From NCBI GenBank assembly GCA_029560585.1, contig JAKQKQ010000126.1, positions 1 to 62,584 of the forward strand: a stretch of DNA of 62,584 bases, given 5' to 3'. The stretch is from Verrucomicrobiota bacterium. GTDB lineage: Bacteria > Verrucomicrobiota > Verrucomicrobiia > JADLBR01. Positions 8,595-16,994 of this stretch are shown here, piece by piece. The number at the start of each line of letters is the position of its first letter. Position 1 is the first letter of the stretch. A model generated the notes under the pieces. It saw only the letters and a list, made by a program, of their open reading frames with translations, made no database searches and had not been told where the DNA came from. Made by a program: the position numbers and the translations under genes.

Positions 8595-9675
8595 AACGGA
8601 TCTCCCGCTGGGTCACGATCGGGCAGCGATCGCCGCGACTGAACCGGTGCGCACCATAGCCGGATCGCGGCGCGATTGGCCACGGCTCCGCCGCTTTCTC
8701 GGCGATCCGCCGGCATCGCCCGCCGCCGGCCGGCTCCCCACCCGCGCCGCCATCGGTTATTTCACCTATGAGGGCGATTTCTGGTTCGGCTTGCACGACA
8801 GGGTTCAGGTCGTCCCTGCCACGGCGTGGCCCGACACCACCGCAACATCCTCCGTAGGCCCCGCCACCTCCAGCCTCACGCGGGAAGAGTTCATCCGGGC
8901 CGTCCGCAGGATCCACGAATACATTCGCGCCGGAGACATCTATCAGGTCAACCTCACCCGCACGGTCCAGGCACCGTTCCGCGGCTCACCGCGCGCGATG
9001 TTCTCCCGCCTGCGCGGCGTGTCCCCCGCCCCCTTCGCCGCATTCATCCAAGCGCCCGATCGCGCCATCCTCTCCGCCTCCCCCGAATTGTTCTTGCGCA
9101 TCGATGGCCCGATCATTGAGACCCGCCCCATCAAGGGCACGCGCCCCAGATTCCACGATCCAGATGCCGACCGCTGCGCCGCCGATGAACTCGTCTCCGA
9201 TGGGAAGGAGATCGCAGAACTCATCATGATAACCGATCTCGAGCGCAACGACCTGGGCCGCGTGTGCGAATTCGGCACCGTCGAGGTCCTCCGCCTGGCG
9301 GAGCGCCAGAGTTTCGCCCAGGTCCACCATCTCGTGAGCACCGTCCGTGGTCGTCTCCGCGAGCACACGACCCCCATCGATGCCCTGGCCGCGTGTTTCC
9401 CGGGCGGCTCGATCACAGGCGCCCCGAAGAAACGCGCCATGGAGATCATCGCGGAAATCGAGCCGTGCCCACGGGGCCTCTACACGGGTGCCATCGGATT
9501 CTTTGGCCTTGATGGGATATCACAGTTCAACATCGCGATTCGCACCATGGAGATCACCGGGCCCGAGGTCCGCTACGGCGTCGGCGGGGGCATTACAATC
9601 GATTCTGACCCCTCGCGCGAATTCGAGGAAACTTGCCACAAGGCCGCGGGCATCGAATCGGCGCTCTATGCGTAG
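8560..9675 (+). CDS. pabB: Aminodeoxychorismate synthase component I
   Basis: Converts chorismate plus ammonia to 4-amino-4-deoxychorismate for folate synthesis. The chorismate-binding fold is complete: DIYQVNLTR, the PIKGTRPR block (Lys in place of the Ala of anthranilate synthase, the usual PabB feature), LIMITDLERNDLGR, and GSITGAPKKRAMEIIAE with GLYTGAIGF. The 371 residues match a PabB with a short N-terminal domain. The start at 8560 overlaps the M16 gene, the last bases overlap the ApbE-type gene, so the three form one tightly packed unit. No glutamine amidotransferase PabA or lyase PabC is in the window. Confidence 0.9.
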   Translation: MPSTQRFHAWIETDLPLGHDRAAIAATEPVRTIAGSRRDWPRLRRFLGDPPASPAAGRLPTRAAIGYFTYEGDFWFGLHDRVQVVPATAWPDTTATSSVGPATSSLTREEFIRAVRRIHEYIRAGDIYQVNLTRTVQAPFRGSPRAMFSRLRGVSPAPFAAFIQAPDRAILSASPELFLRIDGPIIETRPIKGTRPRFHDPDADRCAADELVSDGKEIAELIMITDLERNDLGRVCEFGTVEVLRLAERQSFAQVHHLVSTVRGRLREHTTPIDALAACFPGGSITGAPKKRAMEIIAEIEPCPRGLYTGAIGFFGLDGISQFNIAIRTMEITGPEVRYGVGGGITIDSDPSREFEETCHKAAGIESALYA

Positions 9676-10834
9676 CGACGCCCGCCATATGAGTTTCAAA
9701 TATCATCCGATGACCGCACCACAACGCCCTCCTGCAGCCAGCCGCGCCGCCGCAAAACTGGCGTTGGCCGCGCTCCTTTGCGTCCACTTACTGCCCGCCG
9801 CGCATCCCCTCACCGCCAGCCCCCTGCAGCGCTTCGAGTACGAACACCTCCAGATGGCAACATGGTTTCGGCTCGTGATCTATGCGCCGGAACGCGGCAT
9901 CGCCGATCGGGCCGCGACCGCCGCATTCGCTCGTGTCGACGCGCTCAACGCCGCCATGAGCGACTTCCTCCCCGACAGCGAGGTCAGCCGACTCACCGCA
10001 CCGGAACATGTCAAAACCGCCGTGCCCATCAGCGAGGATCTCTGCCGGGTTTTCCGGTGCGCGCGCCCCATTGAACAGAATTCTGGGGGCGCGCTAGACC
10101 TTACCGCCGGACCCTTGACCCAGCTATGGCGACGCGCCCGGGAGCGCGGGGTCCCCCCAGATCCCGACGCAATCCGAGAGGCCAGGCGCGCGGTCGGATA
10201 CGAACTGCTCATCCTCGATCTTACGCGGTCCTCCGCAACACCATCGATTCCCGGCATGCGCCTTGATCTCGGCGCCGTGGCCAAGGGATATGCCGCAGAC
10301 TGCGCGCTTGCGGAATGCCGCCGGCGCGGACTCACGCGTGTTCTGGCCAACGCTGGCGGCGAGGTCGTCGTAGGCGAACCTCCGCCCGATCAGCAGGGCT
10401 GGCTCGTCGGATTGCCCGCGCCCGGCGCCAAAGATCCACCCGACGAATGCCTGGTCGTCGCAAACAGCGCCGTCTCCACATCGGGCGACCAAAATCAATT
10501 CTTGGCCTATGGCGGCGAGCGGTACTCGCACGTGATCGATCCCAGGACCGGCAACGCCGTCGCGCACGGTTGCACCGTGACCGTCGTCGTCTCCAACACC
10601 GACTCGGACGGCCTCATCGCCGACGCCTTGGCCACCGCCGTCAACGCCCTCGGCCCAGAGCATGGACCTGCGCTGCTGGCCCGCTTCGGCCCGGCTGGCG
10701 CGCGCATCATTCGGCCCTCTCCCAACGGACCCACCACTATCACCACACCAGAATTCAGGAGGTGGCGCGTCGTTCCCCGCCAGCCAAACCCACCAGATCA
10801 AATGGGATCGGCCATGACCAACCCGGCCCGATAA
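9668..10834 (+). CDS. apbE: FAD:protein FMN transferase (ApbE family)
   Basis: Periplasmic flavin transferase that attaches FMN to Thr of flavoproteins such as Na+-NQR or RNF subunits. Key blocks are present: LDLGAVAKGYAAD, NAGGEVVV, STSGDQNQFLAYGG and HVIDPRTGNAV with the conserved His-x-x-Asp-Pro-x-x-Gly. A hydrophobic stretch after a basic N-region (about residues 20-45) looks like a signal peptide. Starts at 9668, 9689 or 9710 are all possible; 9668 is listed because it overlaps the pabB stop like other couplings in this genome. Neither NQR nor RNF genes are in the window, so its substrate lies elsewhere. Confidence 0.85.
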   Translation: MRSDARHMSFKYHPMTAPQRPPAASRAAAKLALAALLCVHLLPAAHPLTASPLQRFEYEHLQMATWFRLVIYAPERGIADRAATAAFARVDALNAAMSDFLPDSEVSRLTAPEHVKTAVPISEDLCRVFRCARPIEQNSGGALDLTAGPLTQLWRRARERGVPPDPDAIREARRAVGYELLILDLTRSSATPSIPGMRLDLGAVAKGYAADCALAECRRRGLTRVLANAGGEVVVGEPPPDQQGWLVGLPAPGAKDPPDECLVVANSAVSTSGDQNQFLAYGGERYSHVIDPRTGNAVAHGCTVTVVVSNTDSDGLIADALATAVNALGPEHGPALLARFGPAGARIIRPSPNGPTTITTPEFRRWRVVPRQPNPPDQMGSAMTNPAR

Positions 10835-10856
10835 AGAAATTCCCCGGGCATCTGAC

Positions 10857-10976
10857 TCGAGAATTCAGATGCCGAGCAGTAGGAGCCTGTTTGCAGGCGA
10901 TTCCATGCGCGAATCGCGCGCAAGCGCGCTCCCACGTCTCATTTTCACTCCCGGTGGTCCGGCAGCCCCCGGATGG
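10857..10976. repeat. Palindromic dispersed repeat, family B copy 1
   Basis: It shares a long run with 42660-42775: GAATTCAGATGCCG, then GCAGTAGGAGCCTG, a TTGCAGGCGAT hairpin half and a later TCATTTTCA. It contains a stem GGCATCTGA...TCAGATGCC and the small palindrome GCCTG-TTTG-CAGGC. It is a REP-type non-coding repeat; peptides read through it on the minus strand resemble each other only because the DNA is repeated. Confidence 0.65.
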
Positions 10977-11055
10977 GACCCAGCTCGAGAATTCGTCCGC
11001 CCGAACACGGCAGTTTTCCAGGCTCCCAGAAAGACCGCGGTCGCCAGTTTCTCTG

Positions 11056-11370
11056 TCAGGCCCCAGCGAGGGCCCACGCCGATACGATGAGTCCCACGAC
11101 GCTCAGCACCGTCATCGGCGCACCGGGCATCGCTTTGCCTCGCGCCCAAGCCGGTCCAAAACGCGCCAGCAACAATGCGGACACCACCGCGGCAATCCAA
11201 TGACCGGCACGATTCCCCCCTGATCCCAACTGTCCCGCGGCAAACAGCGCCACCCCGCTCGCCAAACCGGCTACCACCGACGCCACGGATCGTGCCCGCA
11301 CCCAGCCAAGCACACCCCCCGCCGCCGCCAGCACACCAAAAACAACGTAATACACCGCCGCCGCTGCCAT
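11056..11370 (-). CDS. TMEM14-like small membrane protein
   Basis: Integral membrane protein of 104 residues with four predicted helices (about 4-22, 28-46, 55-72, 84-102). The spacing and Gly-rich pattern (YYVVFGVLAAAGGVLGWVRA, then an SVASVVAGL turn) match the TMEM14/UPF0136 family, known in eukaryotic mitochondria and in scattered bacteria. The ATG at 11370 has a good GGAGG five bases upstream, which rules out the TTG at 11382. It starts 27 bases after the stop of the NtrC-like regulator gene and is probably co-transcribed with it. Its bacterial function is unknown. Confidence 0.65.
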   Translation of the reverse strand: MAAAAVYYVVFGVLAAAGGVLGWVRARSVASVVAGLASGVALFAAGQLGSGGNRAGHWIAAVVSALLLARFGPAWARGKAMPGAPMTVLSVVGLIVSAWALAGA

Positions 11371-11397
11371 GCGCGCCTCCAAATAAACTGGATTCCG

Positions 11398-12390
11398 TCA
11401 CTCCGGCGGATTGGCCTGCGCCGTCCGTGGGCGCCGGTTCTTCCGAATCTTGAATATCTCCCCGTCCTCATCCCCAGACAACTTCTCCATCCGCCGATAC
11501 AGCGCCCCGCGGCTCAGGCCCAAGATGTGCGCCGCCTGCGACTGCTTGCCCTTGCATAGTCGCAGCACCTCGCGCACGAAGTGTCCTTCCACGTCATCCA
11601 TCGTCATCTCCCCCACCCGGAAGATCAGATGGATGTGGCTGGTCGAATCCGTTAACCGCCTCGCCTCGTCGTGGGTCGCGGGGAACAGGCTCTCGGTCAA
11701 CCACCTCCCCAGCATCAGGCTCTTCTGGACGAACCACTCAAGCTCCGCCACGTTGCTCATGAACGGCGCGGCAAGCAGGCGCTGCTGGATCGCCGAATCC
11801 AGCGACAGCGCGCCCGCCTGCAGCAACCCGGCATCCCTCTCCAAAAAATATCGCGCCAGCAGCAGCACGTCGTCGCCGCGCTCCGTCAGCGGCAAGAGTT
11901 CCAAACGGCTCGTGCTGAGGATCGCCAGCAGTTTCGGATCCAGTGAACTCGACGCCCTCAGCCTCTCTATCGAGATCGAGGAAGTCGCCACGAGGCGCCG
12001 CGGCCCCGATCCACCGCCCTGTCCCGCCTCAATCCACTCCACCAGCGCACCCTGCACTTCCCGCGCAACCTGAGATACCTCGTGCACGATCAGGGTTCCC
12101 CGCTCCATCTTCCCGAGGACGTCCGAGCACTCCCGCACCCCAGGCGTCTGCCGAAGTTCCGGCAGCGAACCCGGCGTCCGATACCAGACCCCGTTCAGAA
12201 AACGGCAGTCTGCAGAGTTGCCGTGTGTCGCCTCGTGAATCGCCCTGGACACCAGCCGCTTTCCAGTCCCCGGCTCTCCAAATATGAATGCCGGCTGCAC
12301 TGCGCTCGACGCCAGATAGTTGATCTGGTCGTTGAGAACCAGCATCGAAGGATGCGTCCCGATAATTTGTGTCGCTCGAACTTGTACCAT
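11398..12390 (-). CDS. Degenerate NtrC-like regulator with Fis-type HTH
   Basis: AAA+ protein of 330 residues resembling sigma54 enhancer-binding proteins. Visible parts are a Walker A (GEPGTGKR, residues 38-45), a Walker-B-like strand GTLIVHEVSQ and a C-terminal Fis helix-turn-helix (QAAHILGLSRGALYRRMEKL). Oddities: no GAFTGA loop, which contacts sigma54 in active members; the Walker B Asp is His; no receiver or other N-terminal sensor. It may thus be a repressor or assembly partner and not a sigma54 activator. The ATG at 12390 gives a sensible N-terminus; upstream extension runs antisense into the receiver gene. It is divergent from that receiver, 66 bases away. Confidence 0.75.
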   Translation of the reverse strand: MVQVRATQIIGTHPSMLVLNDQINYLASSAVQPAFIFGEPGTGKRLVSRAIHEATHGNSADCRFLNGVWYRTPGSLPELRQTPGVRECSDVLGKMERGTLIVHEVSQVAREVQGALVEWIEAGQGGGSGPRRLVATSSISIERLRASSSLDPKLLAILSTSRLELLPLTERGDDVLLLARYFLERDAGLLQAGALSLDSAIQQRLLAAPFMSNVAELEWFVQKSLMLGRWLTESLFPATHDEARRLTDSTSHIHLIFRVGEMTMDDVEGHFVREVLRLCKGKQSQAAHILGLSRGALYRRMEKLSGDEDGEIFKIRKNRRPRTAQANPPE

Positions 12391-12395
12391 TTGTG

Positions 12396-12424
12396 TTGAC
12401 AATATCACAGGACTGGACGACAAT
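12396..12424 (+). promoter_or_regulatory. Candidate sigma70 promoter for the receiver gene
   Basis: A perfect TTGACA at 12396-12401 is followed after 17 bases by GACAAT at 12419-12424. The interval overlaps the short divergent region and contains the inverted repeat GGACT...AGTCC (about 12410-12432), a possible operator shared by both genes. Confidence 0.5.
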
Positions 12425-12456
12425 CTAGTCCAAAATCGGACACAGGAAATACTGAC

Positions 12457-12846
12457 ATGGCCAGACACACGCAGGAACGAACAGCCCTCATAATCGATGA
12501 TGAGCCAGGCATTTGTTCGGTTCTCAAGAGTTTTTTGCGCACCCTTGGCCTTGGCTCTATCACATGCAATTCCGCGGAAGAAGGACTGCGCCTGCTCGAC
12601 GGCGCTGATGCCGACTATGGTCTCGTCATCCTTGATTATCGCCTTCTTGGCATGGACGGGGCGAACTGTTTCCGTGAGATACGCAAACGCCGCGCCGACC
12701 TCCCGGTCCTCTTCATCAGCGCCTACTCCGGCCAACCTGGACTGGATGAAGTCCTGCTCCAGCCGGCCACCAATCTCCTTAGTAAGCCGTTCAGCATACA
12801 GCAGTTCCGAGATGCCATCACGAAGCTGGTGCCCGGCCTGATCTAG
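12457..12846 (+). CDS. Stand-alone response-regulator receiver domain
   Basis: CheY-like protein of 129 residues with the full receiver set: acidic pair Asp14-Asp15, phospho-acceptor Asp60 in VILDYRLLG, Ser88 in LFISAYS, and Lys110 in LLSKPF followed by the last helix. No output domain. An AGGAAA ribosome site precedes the ATG. Its stop is only 4 bases from the stop of the converging DUF255 gene. The divergent NtrC-like protein lacks its own receiver, which makes this protein a plausible partner; no histidine kinase is present in the window. Confidence 0.9.
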   Translation: MARHTQERTALIIDDEPGICSVLKSFLRTLGLGSITCNSAEEGLRLLDGADADYGLVILDYRLLGMDGANCFREIRKRRADLPVLFISAYSGQPGLDEVLLQPATNLLSKPFSIQQFRDAITKLVPGLI

Positions 12847-12850
12847 CCGC

Positions 12851-15016
12851 CTAGCCCGACAGCCCACCCGTTGCCGCACGCTGCGCACGCAACAGGGCGC
12901 CCAAGGCAGCACCATCCGCCACGGCTCGTTCGCACCGCCCGCTGTGACACAGGTGCGCTTGGGCTTGGTCCCCCGCAGGGACTTTCACAGCCGCAGGTAT
13001 GGGTGAATCCGGACCTCCAATTGCGATCAATAAATCGGGCCAATACACCCTCCAAGCCTCGCATTCGAGATCACAAAATCGTTCCGAAGATCTGTCCCCC
13101 GTCAAAACCAGCTGCGCTGGCAGCGAGTGCCACTGGTCCAGGGCCGAAAGAAGGTTGGGCACCGATTCGGGCAATTCTTGCATGTGTCGGCTGTAGAGGG
13201 TCAGCCCCCGACCAGCCGCCTCTTCAAATTCCCGCCTCCCGAGGGCCCGACCGATGGTCAACAGCGCTTGCGCTGCGGCGGAGTTTCCCGATGGCTCCGC
13301 GCCATCATAGTCCTCCTTCATTCGGATGGGCAATGCCCCGTCCCCACCCCCAGCCATGAAGAATCCTCCCCGATCCCCGTCCGCGAACCGCGCGATCACC
13401 TCCTCACAGAGGCGCCCGGCCCACTCCATCCACCGCGTCTCGAAGGTCGCCTCATAAAGCGCCACGAGTCCCCTCGCAAGGAACGCGTAGTCGTCCAGAA
13501 GTTCCGGTCCCTCGGTCGGCCCGTCGCGCCAGGCGTGCCCGAGACGACCCGTCGCCGAGTCAAATTGCCTTTCCCGAAGAAAGGTCGCGGCGCGACGCGC
13601 CGCTTCAATCCAGTCGGTTCGCCGGAAGTAGGCTCCGGCGCGGGCCAGTGCGCCCAGCATCAGACCGTTCCATGAGGTCAGCATCTTGTCGTCGCGATGA
13701 GGACGAGGCCTGGCCGACCTCGCGCGCAGGAGACTGTCACGGATTCGTTCCCAGGCGCTTTCGCACTCGCCCTCCGGCATCCCGCACGCACGGGCCGCAT
13801 CGGCCAATGGCACGGCGCGCCGCAGCACGTTCTCCCCCGGCGGCTGCACGCCCTCCGGAGCACTGTGGTCAAAAAAATTCCCCTGCGGCGTCACGCCCAT
13901 CACCATGATCGCAAACTCGGCATCACAGCCCGACAGCACCGCCCGCACTTGGGCCTCCGTCCAAACGTAAAACGCCCCCTCGCGCCCCTCGCTGTCCGCA
14001 TCTTCCGCGCAATAGAACGCCCCTTCGGGCGACGTCATGTCGCGCAGCACGTAGTCCACCGTCTCGAGCGCAACGCGGGTGAAAAGTGATCGCCGCCGGC
14101 CCGCGTCTGGCCCCAGCCCCCCACCGCCCGAGTCCAGCGTCTGAAGCCCGTCGACGTATGCATCCAACAGCTGGGCGTTATCGTACAACATCTTTTCAAA
14201 GTGCGGCACCAGCCACTCGGCATCGACCGAATAGCGGGCGAACCCTCCGCCCAACTGGTCGTACATGCCACCACAAGCCATGTGCTCTAGCGTCCTGAGC
14301 ACCATCTCCACCGCCTCCCCATCACCATTCCGGCGCGCGTGCCTCAGCAAAAACTGGAGTGCCACGGGCCGGGGAAACTTCGGCGCCGCACCAAATCCGC
14401 CATGCTCCCCATCAAAATCGCGCTTCAGTGCCGCCGCCCCCCGCGCGATCAATTCCGGTCCCCCCACCCCATCAGAGGGCTCGGCCGCCCCGGCGATCTC
14501 CTGCAATTGCCCTTTCATCTCCCGGGCGGAAGCCAGGATGCGCTCCCGGTCCTCCCGCCAGAGTTGCGCGATGCGCCGCAGGAGATCGATGAAACCCATG
14601 CGCCCAAACCGTCCCTCGCGTGGAAAATACGTTCCCCCGTAGAACGGGTTGAGATCGGGTGTCAGCCACACCGACAGCGGCCACCCGCCGCCCACGCCCA
14701 TCACCTGAACGGCCGTCATGTATATCTTGTCGACATCCGGCCTCTCCTCCCGGTCCACCTTGATGCTCACGAAATGCCGATTGAGCACGGCTGCCACGTC
14801 CATGTTCTCAAACGATTCCCTCTCCATCACGTGGCACCAGTGGCATGTCGAGTACCCGATGCTCAAGAAAATCGGCTTGTCCTCGGCCGCAGCGCGCCGA
14901 AATGCCTCCTCCCCCCACGGATGCCAATCGACCGGATTCATCGCGTGCTGCAAGAGATACGGGCTCTTGGCCGACGCCAGCCTGTTCTGCCTACGCTGTC
15001 TCACCTCTTCAGACAT
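12851..15016 (-). CDS. YyaL/DUF255 thioredoxin-domain protein (spermatogenesis-associated 20 family)
   Basis: Conserved cytosolic protein of about 720 residues: an N-terminal thioredoxin-like domain followed by an (alpha/alpha)6 barrel. The hallmark opening [21 protein letters not shown] and the CHWC motif (Cys58, Cys61) are intact, followed by the typical [19 protein letters not shown] segment. The C-terminal half has the [17 protein letters not shown] signature. Biochemical function is not established in the family. The start at 15016 (MSEEVRQRR) fits the family; a GTG at 15034 is the alternative. It converges with the receiver gene without a visible terminator. Confidence 0.88.
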   Translation of the reverse strand: MSEEVRQRRQNRLASAKSPYLLQHAMNPVDWHPWGEEAFRRAAAEDKPIFLSIGYSTCHWCHVMERESFENMDVAAVLNRHFVSIKVDREERPDVDKIYMTAVQVMGVGGGWPLSVWLTPDLNPFYGGTYFPREGRFGRMGFIDLLRRIAQLWREDRERILASAREMKGQLQEIAGAAEPSDGVGGPELIARGAAALKRDFDGEHGGFGAAPKFPRPVALQFLLRHARRNGDGEAVEMVLRTLEHMACGGMYDQLGGGFARYSVDAEWLVPHFEKMLYDNAQLLDAYVDGLQTLDSGGGGLGPDAGRRRSLFTRVALETVDYVLRDMTSPEGAFYCAEDADSEGREGAFYVWTEAQVRAVLSGCDAEFAIMVMGVTPQGNFFDHSAPEGVQPPGENVLRRAVPLADAARACGMPEGECESAWERIRDSLLRARSARPRPHRDDKMLTSWNGLMLGALARAGAYFRRTDWIEAARRAATFLRERQFDSATGRLGHAWRDGPTEGPELLDDYAFLARGLVALYEATFETRWMEWAGRLCEEVIARFADGDRGGFFMAGGGDGALPIRMKEDYDGAEPSGNSAAAQALLTIGRALGRREFEEAAGRGLTLYSRHMQELPESVPNLLSALDQWHSLPAQLVLTGDRSSERFCDLECEAWRVYWPDLLIAIGGPDSPIPAAVKVPAGDQAQAHLCHSGRCERAVADGAALGALLRAQRAATGGLSG

Positions 15017-15133
15017 CCCCGGACCCTGACACACGCTCAGGCTATTTCAAAAAACTGAAACGCTAAATCCACCGAACCCGCGCTGGATTTTCTTCCGTCC
15101 TGTGGCAGAGAGTGCGAAACTTATCGCCAAAGC

Positions 15134-16732
15134 ATGAGGAGAGCCCCCGTCACCCAGAAGGCCGCCTTGCGCGCATTCCCCGGAATGCTCGTCGCGGCGT
15201 TTTTCCTGCCGTGCGGCCACCACCGCGCCCACGCTGCCGAACCTTTTATGCCGTCGCGCGAGAACCCACCCGCCCTCGCGCGCGAATTCAGGGGCGCATG
15301 GGTCGCCACCGTGTACAACCTCGACTGGCCGTCGAGCGCGGGCCTGCCCACCAGCCGCCAGCAGTCCGAGCTGGTCAGACTCATGGATCGCGCCGCCGAC
15401 CTGAAACTCAACGCCATCATCTTCCAGGTGCGCCCGGGCTGCGACGCACTGTACAAGTCCAATCTGGAACCGTGGTCCCAGTGGCTGTCCGGCCGCATGG
15501 GCCGCGGTCCAGAACCCGAATACGACCCCCTGGAGATGGCCGTCCGGCTCGCGCACGAACGAGGCATCGAACTCCACGCCTGGTTCAACCCCTTCCGCGC
15601 CATGCCCAATCGCCAGCATCCCGCCTGTGCCACTCACGTCAGCCGTGCGCGGCCGGAATTCACCCGCCGCTACGGCCAATACCTCTGGCTTGACCCCGGC
15701 GACCCCCTGGTGCGCGATTACTCCTTGCGCGTCATCCTGGACGTGGTGCGCCGCTACGATATCGATGGCGTCCACCTCGATGACTATTTCTACCCCTACC
15801 CCGTCAAGGCCGGCAAAGGGGGCCAACTCCCATTCCCGGATGACGCCACGTGGGAAAAGTACCGCGCGCTCGGCGGCAAACTCGGCCGGAGCGAATGGCG
15901 CCGCGCCAGCGTCGACGAGTTTGTTCAGCGCCTCCAGGCCGACATCCGAAAGGCCAAACCATGGGTCAAATTTGGCATCAGCCCGTTCGGGATCTGGCGC
16001 CCCGGCTACCCTTCCTCCGTCCACGCAGACATTGACTCCTACGAGGACCTTGCCGCCGACTCTCGAAGATGGCTCGCGCAAGGCTGGGTCGACTACCTGT
16101 CGCCCCAACTCTATTGGAGCATCGATGCCCCAAAGCAGAGCTTCTCGGCCCTGCTCGACTGGTGGCTCGCTCAGAATCCCCAGAACCACCACGTCTGGCC
16201 GGGCGTGGCCTGCGACCGCATCGGCAAGTCGCGCCCGGCGTCTGAAATCATCCGCCAGATCTCCCTCGTGCGAAAGAAATCACCCCCCACCTCCATCGGC
16301 CATATCCAGTGGGACATCAAGCCCCTGCTCGAAGATCGCCGCGGCATCGCCGGCCTTCTCAAGGACCAGACGTTCGCGGATCGCGCGGTCATCCCCGCCA
16401 GTCCCTGGTTGGCCGGTTCCCAGCCCGGTACCCCGCGCCTCCAATCCTCTGAGGACGCTTCGGGCATCCGCCTCAAATGGACCCTCGACAAAGATCGCTC
16501 CTCCGCATGGCAGTGGGCCGTCCAATCTTGCCGCAATGGCCGGTGGGAAACCCGCGTCCACCCCTCCTTCACCGACACCGCCTTCTGGAAAAAAGGCTCC
16601 GCCCTCCCGGACGTCGTGGCAGTGACGGCCATCAATCGCTCCGGTCGCGCCGGCCCACCCGCCGTGGTGGAAAGAATCTCAGCACCCGTTACTTCCGCCA
16701 TGGCCACACCCAAGCTCAGGGCGATGCCTTGA
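15134..16732 (+). CDS. Exported glycoside-hydrolase-like protein (GHL10/DUF187)
   Basis: Secreted protein of 532 residues: signal peptide at 1-35, then a TIM-barrel GHL10 domain (about 45-350). Family hallmarks are EFRGAWVATVYNLDWPS at the barrel start, NAIIFQVRPGCDALY, and DIDGVHLDDYFYPYP carrying the acidic pair taken as catalytic in the family. The C-terminal ~110 residues look like a fibronectin-III-type or carbohydrate-binding module. GHL10 proteins are thought to act on peptidoglycan or other glycans. A repeat element lies directly downstream. Confidence 0.85.
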   Translation: MRRAPVTQKAALRAFPGMLVAAFFLPCGHHRAHAAEPFMPSRENPPALAREFRGAWVATVYNLDWPSSAGLPTSRQQSELVRLMDRAADLKLNAIIFQVRPGCDALYKSNLEPWSQWLSGRMGRGPEPEYDPLEMAVRLAHERGIELHAWFNPFRAMPNRQHPACATHVSRARPEFTRRYGQYLWLDPGDPLVRDYSLRVILDVVRRYDIDGVHLDDYFYPYPVKAGKGGQLPFPDDATWEKYRALGGKLGRSEWRRASVDEFVQRLQADIRKAKPWVKFGISPFGIWRPGYPSSVHADIDSYEDLAADSRRWLAQGWVDYLSPQLYWSIDAPKQSFSALLDWWLAQNPQNHHVWPGVACDRIGKSRPASEIIRQISLVRKKSPPTSIGHIQWDIKPLLEDRRGIAGLLKDQTFADRAVIPASPWLAGSQPGTPRLQSSEDASGIRLKWTLDKDRSSAWQWAVQSCRNGRWETRVHPSFTDTAFWKKGSALPDVVAVTAINRSGRAGPPAVVERISAPVTSAMATPKLRAMP

Positions 16733-16768
16733 CTCGCCACCTGCCCACCACATCAACTCCGCGGCCTA

Positions 16769-16993
16769 GCCTGCATATTTCACGCTTCCGCGTGAAATAT
16801 GCAGGCTTAAAGGAAAACCGCGCTCCGAAGAACGCGACTTTGAAGGGTCTGGGGCCATCGGTCCGCGAAACACACTCCGCAACCGCGAAAAGACCCAGTC
16901 TTTGCCTGACCTTTCCCAATAAATGGCTTTCGTGGCGCGGTTTTCCCAGAGCCCAGAATTTCACAGCCGGCAGGCTGTGAAATATCCGGGCTA
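16769..16993. repeat. Twin-hairpin dispersed element, copy 1
   Basis: The same element recurs at 62200-62426 in the same orientation. Its left end is a perfect 16-bp stem with a TTCC loop (16770-16805). Its right end is a second stem around TTTCACAGCC/GGCTGTGAAA (about 16958-16988), slightly imperfect in this copy. The outer ends also pair with each other (TAGCCTGCATATTTCAC against TAGCCCGGATATTTCAC reversed), as in a mobile element's terminal repeats. Between the copies the left stem changes ATATTT/AAATAT to ATGTTT/AAACAT, a compensated change. There is no T-run, so it is not a plain terminator. Confidence 0.75.
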
Positions 16994-16994
16994 G

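Noticed and set aside
16716-16964. Small minus-strand protein with a relative at 61934-62350
   Set aside because: The resemblance comes from the twin-hairpin DNA repeat; flanking parts differ and no start is shared.
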